12,663 nt of DNA, from assembly GCA_937959375.1 (NCBI GenBank), contig CALGLS010000235.1:1-12663 (forward strand), written 5' to 3'. This document shows, one piece after another, positions 7,651 through 12,663 of the stretch. Position numbers and translations under genes: made by a program. A model generated the notes under the pieces. That model saw nothing but the letters and a program-made list of their open reading frames with translations. It was not told the origin of the DNA and did not search any database. This DNA comes from an uncultured Saprospiraceae bacterium. Its GTDB lineage: Bacteria > Bacteroidota > Bacteroidia > Chitinophagales > Saprospiraceae. Positions within the stretch are counted from its first letter, which is position 1, and each line of letters begins with the position of its first letter.

Positions 7651-7719
7651 ATTATTTTTCCAAAAAAATAATAACATCCTAAAAAACGCTGCTAAACATT
7701 AACAATCGATTCTTTTTTT

Positions 7720-8481
7720 ATGCCAAAAATATCCGCAATAATCATCACCAAAAACGAGGCGCAAAATATTGCTAAGTGCCTTTCTGCGCTTAAGACCGTA
7801 GTGGATGATATACTTGTGGTGGATTCTTTCAGCACTGATAATACTAGAGCTATTGCTGAGGAATACGGTGCTCGAGTGATTCAAAGAGAATGGGAAGGTT
7901 ATGCTAAAGCAAAAAATTTTGCAAATAGTAGAGCTTACCACGATTGGATACTTTCAGTTGATGCAGATGAGGTGCTATCCAAAGAGTTGATTGCTCAGAT
8001 AAAACAGCTCTCTCTTAGGGCTGGAACAGTTTATGCTTTAGATCGTATTAATAATTTTTGTGGTCAGTGGATTAAACATAGTGGCTGGTATCCTGACTGG
8101 AAAATCCGGCTTTTTGATCGAAATGAAGTATATTGGGTCGGTGCATATGTGCATGAGAAGTTGAAATACCCTGCAAACTATCAGATAGAAAGACTTTCAG
8201 GCAAACTGTATCATTACTCATACAGCACTCTGGATGATCACAAAAAACGCATCGAAACCTACTCACAACTAGCAGCAGAGGATATGTTTGCCAATGGGAA
8301 GAAAGCTTCTTTTATAAAAATGTACTTGTCACCGATCAGTCGTTTTTTAAAAACTTTATTCCTCAAGCGCGCATTCCTTGACGGCAAAAATGGATGGATT
8401 ATTAGTAGACGAAATGCCTGGCTTGTTTATTTGAAATATCAAAAACTCAAACAATTAGAGACTAAGTACACTGTAACATAA
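7720..8481 (+). CDS. Glycosyltransferase family 2, WaaE/KdtX-like (LPS core type)
   Basis: The 253-residue product is a GT-A fold transferase. The N-terminal strand and nucleotide motif are ISAIIITKNEAQNI (residues 4-17), then ILVVDSFSTDNT (31-42) and the metal/nucleotide-binding DAD at 81-83 in SVDADE. The downstream blocks WYPDWKIRLFDR and VHEKL, a basic C-terminal part and the total length of about 250 match the WaaE/KdtX group, whose known members add glucose to the LPS inner core. No signal peptide or clear membrane span is seen; the C-terminal Lys/Arg/aromatic stretch (about 205-245) may bind the inner membrane. Donor and acceptor are not predictable. The start is the ATG at 7720, following a T run without a Shine-Dalgarno sequence. 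It lies between two repeat copies and may still be cotranscribed with the next gene. Confidence 0.88.
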   Translation: MPKISAIIITKNEAQNIAKCLSALKTVVDDILVVDSFSTDNTRAIAEEYGARVIQREWEGYAKAKNFANSRAYHDWILSVDADEVLSKELIAQIKQLSLRAGTVYALDRINNFCGQWIKHSGWYPDWKIRLFDRNEVYWVGAYVHEKLKYPANYQIERLSGKLYHYSYSTLDDHKKRIETYSQLAAEDMFANGKKASFIKMYLSPISRFLKTLFLKRAFLDGKNGWIISRRNAWLVYLKYQKLKQLETKYTVT

Positions 8482-8519
8482 ATTTCTTTAATTTTTGGAT
8501 GCTTATTTTACAGTGTACT
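8465..8519. repeat. Perfect 12-bp inverted repeat overlapping the GT2 stop
   Basis: AGTACACTGTAA at 8465-8476 and its exact complement TTACAGTGTACT at 8508-8519 flank a 31-base AT-rich interval. The left arm lies in the last GT2 codons. As RNA it would form a 12-bp stem with a long loop, so it could be an mRNA end structure or a protein-binding dyad; no T run follows. Confidence 0.65.
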
Positions 8520-8540
8520 AAGCTATAAACCTAATTCGAG

Positions 8541-8616
8541 TAGGAAGTTGGAGATGGGAAGTTGACTACAAACGCGGAATTCCGCAATCGAGTAAACTTC
8601 CCACCTCCTATTTCCA
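8541..8616. repeat. Dispersed hairpin repeat, copy 3
   Basis: Left arm 8543-8563 and right arm 8595-8615 are inverted repeats agreeing at 18 of 21 positions. The centre contains GCGGAATTCCGC, a perfect palindrome at the place where copy 2 has its CGAG/CTCG mini-hairpin, followed by the shared ATCGAGT. Most of the TTG-started extension of the next reading frame (from 8562) comes from this repeat. Confidence 0.75.
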
Positions 8617-8648
8617 ATTCAATAATACCTCCCAACGATCAAAGTTAT

Positions 8649-9773
8649 ATGAGAACCTTGCATGTTTCATCAGCAATATCCTGGCGCGGGGGCGAGCAAC
8701 AAATTGCTTACCTTCTGGAAACACTTGCCCTTAAAGGTCACCAACAATGGGTACTTTGTGTTAAGGAATCGATGATGGAAGCATATTGCACTAAGCACAA
8801 CATTCCTCACTACAGTTATAAAAAATTAGCTTCGGTCAATCCACTCATTGGAAAAAAGATTGACATACTAGTGGAAACACTTAAAGTTGATCTGGTACAT
8901 TTGCATGACTCACATGCACACACCTACGCTTGTATTGCGGCTAGTTTGTTTAAGATGGATGTGCCAGTAATTTTGAGTCGAAGAGTTGATTTTCCGATTC
9001 GTCGCAATCCGCTATCTAAGTGGAAGTACAATCACCCTTCTATCAAAAAAATAATCTGCGTTTCAAATTTTATTCAGCAAGTAATGCTACCTGATATCAA
9101 GGATCCTTCAAAACTGACGGTTGTACGATCAGGTGTTGACCTTAATCGCTTTAAGAATAGTCGCAAAATTAATTTGCATAAGGAATTCAAAATTTCTAGA
9201 GACAAAACGATTATCGCAAATGTTGCCTCTATTGCACCTCATAAAGATTATTTCACTTTTGTAAATACTGCTGCAATTATTGTTAAGAATCACAGTGATG
9301 TGCATTTTCTCATCATTGGTGGCGACGGTGGAGAAGAGGAAGATATCAAAAATTTGATTACTCAAAAAGGCCTAGATGATAGAATTACTTTGACGGGATT
9401 TAGAGAAGACATAACTGACATTCTACCAAGTATTGATATCCTGTTGCTTACTAGTAAAACAGAAGGACTTGGCACCTCTTTACTCGACGCTCAACTTTGT
9501 GAGGTTCCTATCGTAGCAACTGCCACTGGTGGTATTCCTGAAGTTATTCAACACGAAGAAAACGGTTTGCTCGCACCTCCTCGTAATCCTGCCAAACTTG
9601 CTGCCCAACTTGAGCGCTTAATCATCAGTAATTCTCATCGCAAAGAGCTTTCGCAGAATGCAAAAAAAACGGTTCAGTCCTTTTCAAAAGAGGCAATGAC
9701 TACGCAAACGATCAAGGTTTACGAAACTGTATTAGCTGAAAGAAACAGTGATTTGTCAAAGCAGTTATCCTAA
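8649..9773 (+). CDS. Glycosyltransferase family 4 (GT-B fold)
   Basis: From the ATG at 8649 the product has 374 residues. MRTLHVSSAISWRGGEQQ is a typical GT4 N-terminus with the Gly-rich acceptor-side loop (GG at 14-15). The C-terminal nucleotide-binding half shows VRSGVDLNRF (159-168), a phosphate-binding region around ASIAPHKD, LIIGGDGGE, and SKTEGLGTSLLDAQ (269-282). The E-x7-E motif reads Glu272...Asp280, a conservative change known in this subgroup. It probably transfers a sugar to a lipid-linked glycan or LPS on the cytoplasmic side, together with the neighbouring GT2. The frame is open back to a TTG at 8562, but those 29 codons read through repeat copy 3 and precede the conserved first strand, so the ATG is preferred. 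Confidence 0.88.
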   Translation: MRTLHVSSAISWRGGEQQIAYLLETLALKGHQQWVLCVKESMMEAYCTKHNIPHYSYKKLASVNPLIGKKIDILVETLKVDLVHLHDSHAHTYACIAASLFKMDVPVILSRRVDFPIRRNPLSKWKYNHPSIKKIICVSNFIQQVMLPDIKDPSKLTVVRSGVDLNRFKNSRKINLHKEFKISRDKTIIANVASIAPHKDYFTFVNTAAIIVKNHSDVHFLIIGGDGGEEEDIKNLITQKGLDDRITLTGFREDITDILPSIDILLLTSKTEGLGTSLLDAQLCEVPIVATATGGIPEVIQHEENGLLAPPRNPAKLAAQLERLIISNSHRKELSQNAKKTVQSFSKEAMTTQTIKVYETVLAERNSDLSKQLS

Positions 9774-10038
9774 TTTAGGCTTCAATCCTTAGGCATGTCT
9801 TTCGAAAAACTGCCTTATTTCTTATCCTTTCTCTCTTTTCCAAATCATCCGATTCACTGATTATAAACATTACTTTCAAGGACAATTGTTATAAAAAACA
9901 TAAAGTAATTGATTCTCTCCTTCGGAATAAAACTTAACTTGCCGCCTGATCGTTAGTAACCATATAACTATGACGGAGTCTTTTCGTTCCGCTACTTATA
10001 AGTTGTTTCGAATCAACTTTAACATTAAATCACCCATT
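9774..10038. other. Intergenic region upstream of the thioredoxin-like lipoprotein gene
   Basis: No gene is supported. A weak AGGCA/TGCCT hairpin (9791-9795 with 9811-9815) with a T-rich 3' side could help end the GT4 transcript. An in-frame ATG at 9970 would add 23 residues to the next protein but would bury its signal peptide. No exact TAnnTTTG box was found. Confidence 0.4.
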
Positions 10039-10509
10039 ATGAAAAAGATACTCATTCTCAGCTTACTAGCCACCACTCTACTCCTATCAAGCTGCAGAGG
10101 CTCTAAAGGCAGTAGCTCCGTCAATACCAAACCAATAAAAAAAGATGGGGTTCACTTTGTAAAATCCGAATCATTGTCAGCGGTACTAGACGCAGCTGCA
10201 AAAGAAAATAAATTTGTCTTTGTTGATTTTTATACGACCTGGTGTCTTCCGTGTAAGCTGATGGACGAGGAGGTTTTCCCGGACAAGGCGATGGGAGAAT
10301 TTTTTCAAGAAAATTTTATTAGCTACAAGGTCGATGCAGAAAAAGGCAATGGAATTAATTTAGCAACGATTTATAACGTGTCTGCTTTTCCTACTTTACT
10401 TTTTCTAGATGAAAAAGGACGAACAGTGGAGCGCAATGATGGTTCACTGGGCTATACTGCTTTGCGGGAAATGGCAGAGCGAGCTGCTGCTCAACGAGCT
10501 ATGCAATAA
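10039..10509 (+). CDS. Thioredoxin-fold lipoprotein
   Basis: From the ATG at 10039 the product has 156 residues. MKKILILSLLATTLLLSSC is a type II signal peptide with lipobox LSSC and the lipidated Cys at 19. A short Ser/Gly/Lys linker leads to a thioredoxin domain (about 42-150): FVFVDFYTTWCLPC with redox cysteines 69 and 72, the DsbD-C-terminal/thioredoxin_7-like continuation KLMDEEVF, and the cis-proline segment SAFPT (Pro118). It is expected to act in the periplasm as a thiol-disulfide reductase or oxidase; WCLPC differs from the WCGPC of cytoplasmic thioredoxin. The longer form from 9970 would place 23 residues before the signal peptide and is less likely. It converges on the small DUF2188-like gene 17 bases downstream. 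The partner protein is unknown. Confidence 0.87.
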   Translation: MKKILILSLLATTLLLSSCRGSKGSSSVNTKPIKKDGVHFVKSESLSAVLDAAAKENKFVFVDFYTTWCLPCKLMDEEVFPDKAMGEFFQENFISYKVDAEKGNGINLATIYNVSAFPTLLFLDEKGRTVERNDGSLGYTALREMAERAAAQRAMQ

Positions 10510-10526
10510 TCTTGTATCAAAGCAAT

Positions 10527-10817
10527 TTAATCATAACTCATGCGATCTCGAATGGTCCCATCCTTACGGTGGATGATAACTGAAGATCTGTAATTGATCG
10601 CAATGTCACGTGCGCGTTCGATGGCTTGATCTTGACGGTCGTATACTGCGGTGTATTTTTCATTCCCTTCTCCTTTAACTGCCCAACCTTCGGGGTGAGG
10701 CACCACGTGTTGGTTGTGCGTTGGTGCGGTCGTCCGAATCCCCATATTCTTCAGAATGATTTTTATTATTTTTTTGAGTAAGCTTACCCAAAAGTTTGAT
10801 TCGCGAATATCTGCCAT
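10527..10817 (-). CDS. Small DUF2188-like protein with N-terminal hydrophobic helix
   Basis: The product is 96 residues. Residues 36-96 fit the DUF2188 pattern: HVVPHPEGWAVKGEG, then a helix with QAIERARDIA, a strand SVIIHRKDG and the closing TIRDRMSYD. The family is small and of unknown biochemical role. The first 25 residues form a predicted amphipathic to hydrophobic helix (FWVSLLKKIIKIILKNMG) not usual for the minimal domain; it could tether the protein to a membrane. A second in-frame Met at 25 would give a bare 72-residue domain, so the start is not certain. The gene diverges from the pentapeptide-repeat gene across a 144-bp gap holding interleaved inverted repeats. Confidence 0.75.
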   Translation of the reverse strand: MADIRESNFWVSLLKKIIKIILKNMGIRTTAPTHNQHVVPHPEGWAVKGEGNEKYTAVYDRQDQAIERARDIAINYRSSVIIHRKDGTIRDRMSYD

Positions 10818-10870
10818 AATTTCGAAACTTGTTTGAAAACAAGGTAAAGATTATTTTCGAATTAGAGAAC

Positions 10871-10911
10871 ACTTCGTTTCATTCTATTGACACGAAGTCT
10901 ATCCAATAGAA
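10871..10911. promoter_or_regulatory. Two interleaved inverted repeats, possible pseudoknot or operator
   Basis: ACTTCGT (10871-10877) pairs with ACGAAGT (10892-10898), and TTCTATTG (10882-10889) pairs with CAATAGAA (10904-10911). The order A-B-A'-B' is that of an H-type pseudoknot with 7- and 8-bp stems and loops of 4, 2 and 5 bases. It lies 50 bases upstream of the pentapeptide-repeat gene and 53 bases from the start of the DUF2188-like gene, so it could sit in either leader or act as a DNA dyad. Confidence 0.45.
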
Positions 10912-10961
10912 CAGTTATTCGTTCTTTTTCTTTTGCATTTTAAAAATACTAACTTTACTTC

Positions 10962-12311
10962 ATGAAAGGTAAAAAAGGTTTTTTCATTGCGCTGTTGATA
11001 GGCACATTCATTGGGTGGGGGCTTTCCAATTTAATGATGCCTTTTGATGTCGCTCGTTTTTCGTTTCTTCTGGGGTTTGTTGCTTGTCTTGTATTCACTA
11101 GCCTCTTTGTTTTAGGTTGGTTGTTTTGGAAAAGAAAATCATCCGATGGAACTGAATTACCTGATAAGTCAAAACCACTAATTTGGCTATTGAAATCTTT
11201 TCTCATTATTCTAACTGGAGTTGTTGGTAGTTTTTTAATGATTCGCCAAAACCATATTTATAAGTCACAAGAAATATTTCAGCAGCAACAAATCGTTCAG
11301 CAAAATTTGTTGATGCAGTCGATTCGAAATAGTGGGATGGGAGATTTGGTAAATAATCTTTTTAACAAAATAGATAAAGAATTAGCTAATAATCCAAAAC
11401 GCACTTTAAGTCAAGTCACGATTGACAGAGCTGCGGTTTTGAGTTACTCTTTGAAACCGTATGGTCAATTGGATGCTGATAGTTTGTCGAGTAGAAAACT
11501 GAGTCCTGAACGAGGCCAGTTATTATTGGCTTTATCAAAGATGCAGTTGGATTCGAATTCATTTAATCAAATAAAGTCTAAAGGAGATTTCTCTGGTTCT
11601 GATTTGATGGATGCTGATTTAAACGGAGCTAATTTGAGATGGGCAAAATTGGAAGAGGCTAAACTAAGGGGTGCGGACTTGCGTAAAGCCGATTTATCTG
11701 GTGTCAATTTATGGGGGTCTGACTTCTGGGGAGCTAAGCTAAGTGATGCGAATTTAAGAGGAGCGAATCTAGGACGTTCTGACTTAAAATGGGTGGATTT
11801 AAATAGAGCTGATTTGAGAGATGTGGATTTGCGTGGAGTTGACTTGTCTGATGCTCGGTTGAATGGAGTGGATGCGACAAATACAGATTTTGAGTGGTCT
11901 CTATTACAAAATACATCTTTACAAAATGCAACCTTAGTTAAAGCAAGAATGTTTGGAACTGATTTAAAAAGAGCAAATCTAAGTAAAGCCAATTGTAGCG
12001 AATCCTCTTTTAAAAGAGCAAAGTTAATGGAGGCTATTTTAATTGAAACTGATTTAAGTAACACCAGCTTAGTTGAAACTAACTTTACTAATGCTGATTT
12101 AACTGGAGCTAATTTGAGTTATGCCAATCTTAAGAATGCTGTTTTAAGCGATAGTAAATTGCATTATGCAAAAGTTAGTTCCAAAGATTGGTTTAATTCG
12201 ATTGAGCAGTGGAATGTTGCTGGTACAAACTATATCAAAAACAACTACAGCATCATACCCGACACTAGCAAAAACGGTAAATTCATTCTAATACCCAAAG
12301 ACAAAAAGTAA
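10962..12311 (+). CDS. Membrane-anchored pentapeptide-repeat protein
   Basis: The product is 449 residues. Three hydrophobic segments are visible: about 6-26, 33-56 and 73-94. A Gln-rich, probably coiled or helical stretch (about 98-150) and a linker follow. Residues 206-405 are 40 consecutive pentapeptides of the A(D/N)LxX class in unbroken register, with Leu/Phe/Met at every fifth position, as in SGSDL MDADL NGANL. Four repeats make one turn of the right-handed quadrilateral beta-helix, so about 10 turns are predicted. A short polar tail (406-449) caps the helix. The function is unknown; some soluble pentapeptide proteins mimic DNA and bind gyrase, but the membrane anchor argues for an envelope or scaffold role here. 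Which side of the membrane the helix faces cannot be decided by eye. The gene converges on the right-edge gene 9 bases downstream. Confidence 0.88.
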   Translation: MKGKKGFFIALLIGTFIGWGLSNLMMPFDVARFSFLLGFVACLVFTSLFVLGWLFWKRKSSDGTELPDKSKPLIWLLKSFLIILTGVVGSFLMIRQNHIYKSQEIFQQQQIVQQNLLMQSIRNSGMGDLVNNLFNKIDKELANNPKRTLSQVTIDRAAVLSYSLKPYGQLDADSLSSRKLSPERGQLLLALSKMQLDSNSFNQIKSKGDFSGSDLMDADLNGANLRWAKLEEAKLRGADLRKADLSGVNLWGSDFWGAKLSDANLRGANLGRSDLKWVDLNRADLRDVDLRGVDLSDARLNGVDATNTDFEWSLLQNTSLQNATLVKARMFGTDLKRANLSKANCSESSFKRAKLMEAILIETDLSNTSLVETNFTNADLTGANLSYANLKNAVLSDSKLHYAKVSSKDWFNSIEQWNVAGTNYIKNNYSIIPDTSKNGKFILIPKDKK

Positions 12312-12320
12312 GTAACAAAA

Positions 12321-12663
12321 TTATTTACTCGGCACTTCTTGCATAATCATATTCAGCTTTTTAGTGAACCTCCTTAGTAATATTTCATCGGGCCGAAAGG
12401 GTTCGAAACTTATCCCCAAAGTCCAACTGTAATAACTTTGCACATCGTTTAAATAATTAGCCAACAATTCTTCGGTCCATTTTGTCTGTCTACTAATCGC
12501 ATATTTTTTCTTCAACACTTTCCCCAATTCTTGCCCCCATTCATTATTAATTATGTCAACATAATTATCTACCGGACCTTTCTGAACATCAGCCATTTGT
12601 TCTGCTGAAAATTTTCCAGAAATTAATTCTGACATATTCCCACGCTCATGAGTATCCGCAACA
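12321..12663 (-). CDS. C-terminal part of a protein running off the window; possibly DUF6973-like
   Basis: The minus-strand frame ends at 12321 and is still open at the right edge of the window, reading VADTHERGN before the Met at 12635. That Met is thus probably internal and the gene partial. At least 113 residues are visible. The succession THERGN, then DNYVDIINNEWGQELG, then a Lys-rich helix resembles the C-terminal half of DUF6973-type domains, which have a His-Glu motif followed by a D-x-x-N-N-x-x-G block and often occur at the end of secreted or polymorphic-toxin-like proteins in Bacteroidota. The tail (about 75-113) is mainly helical and polar. The family assignment rests on motif resemblance only; without the N-terminal part the function is open. 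Confidence 0.6.
   Translation of the reverse strand, partial: VADTHERGNMSELISGKFSAEQMADVQKGPVDNYVDIINNEWGQELGKVLKKKYAISRQTKWTEELLANYLNDVQSYYSWTLGISFEPFRPDEILLRRFTKKLNMIMQEVPSK

Noticed and set aside
7650..7673. A/T-only hairpin after repeat copy 2 as an intrinsic terminator
   Set aside because: The 10-bp stem contains only A-T pairs and no T run follows, so it would be too weak; it is noted only as part of the repeat surroundings.
1357..8616. CRISPR array from the recurring purine-rich arms
   Set aside because: The copies are thousands of bases apart, inverted within each unit and imperfect; there are no evenly spaced direct repeats or cas genes.
9462..9500. Asp in place of the second Glu of the GT4 E-x7-E motif as a sign of inactivity
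   Set aside because: TEGLGTSLLDA-type motifs are common in Bacteroidota GT4 enzymes, so the change is not evidence of a dead enzyme.
9970..10038. N-terminal extension of the thioredoxin-like lipoprotein
   Set aside because: It would put 23 charged and polar residues before a well-formed lipoprotein signal peptide starting MKKILIL.
11567..12064. 165-codon open frame antisense to the pentapeptide-repeat gene
   Set aside because: It is Ser/Lys/Leu/Ala/Phe-periodic because it mirrors the 15-base repeat unit of the sense gene, which avoids stops in that frame. It has no independent protein character.

Overview
The window looks like chromosomal DNA of a Bacteroidota bacterium. The pointers are AT-leaning coding regions, A-rich leaders with almost no Shine-Dalgarno sequence, several matches to the Bacteroidota -7 promoter box TAnnTTTG just upstream of genes, and the protein families present (secreted M1 peptidase with a C-terminal barrel, short M16 peptidase, lipoproteins with minimal lipoboxes). 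The class cannot be settled by eye; a Saprospiria-like or Flavobacteriia-like member is a guess.

Layout. Positions 1-1354 (+) hold an M16 zinc peptidase. It converges on a 1035-residue M1-family peptidase with a predicted outer-membrane barrel (1478-4585, -); between them lie a purine-rich repeat arm and a perfect 19-bp hairpin. The M1 gene diverges from a small lipoprotein gene (4720-5316, +), with two abutting, opposed -7 boxes between them. The 331-bp gap at 5317-5647 contains what looks like a free-standing structured small RNA on the minus strand, with a -7 box, several hairpins (one closed by a UUCG tetraloop) and an intrinsic terminator with an eight-base U run. galE (5648-6676, -) diverges from a cysQ-like phosphatase gene (6779-7558, +). 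Two glycosyltransferase genes follow on the plus strand: GT2 of WaaE/KdtX type (7720-8481) and GT4 (best start 8649, end 9773). Each is preceded by a copy of a dispersed hairpin repeat. Next come a thioredoxin-fold lipoprotein (10039-10509, +), a small DUF2188-like gene (10527-10817, -), a membrane-anchored pentapeptide-repeat protein with 40 repeats in unbroken register (10962-12311, +), and the C-terminal part of a gene running off the right edge (12321-12663, -).

How the genes fit together. galE, GT2 and GT4 suggest a cell-surface glycan (LPS core or similar) theme. CysQ recycles 3'-phosphoadenosine 5'-phosphate and is probably a housekeeping neighbour. Most other genes encode envelope proteins (M1-barrel, two lipoproteins, membrane-anchored pentapeptide protein). 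Genes are mostly single transcription units in alternating orientation. There is no sign of a phage, integrase, CRISPR array, tRNA or rRNA. The most unusual content is non-coding: the candidate small RNA at 5398-5540, the three-copy repeat family, the paired promoters at 4652-4667 and a possible pseudoknot at 10871-10911.
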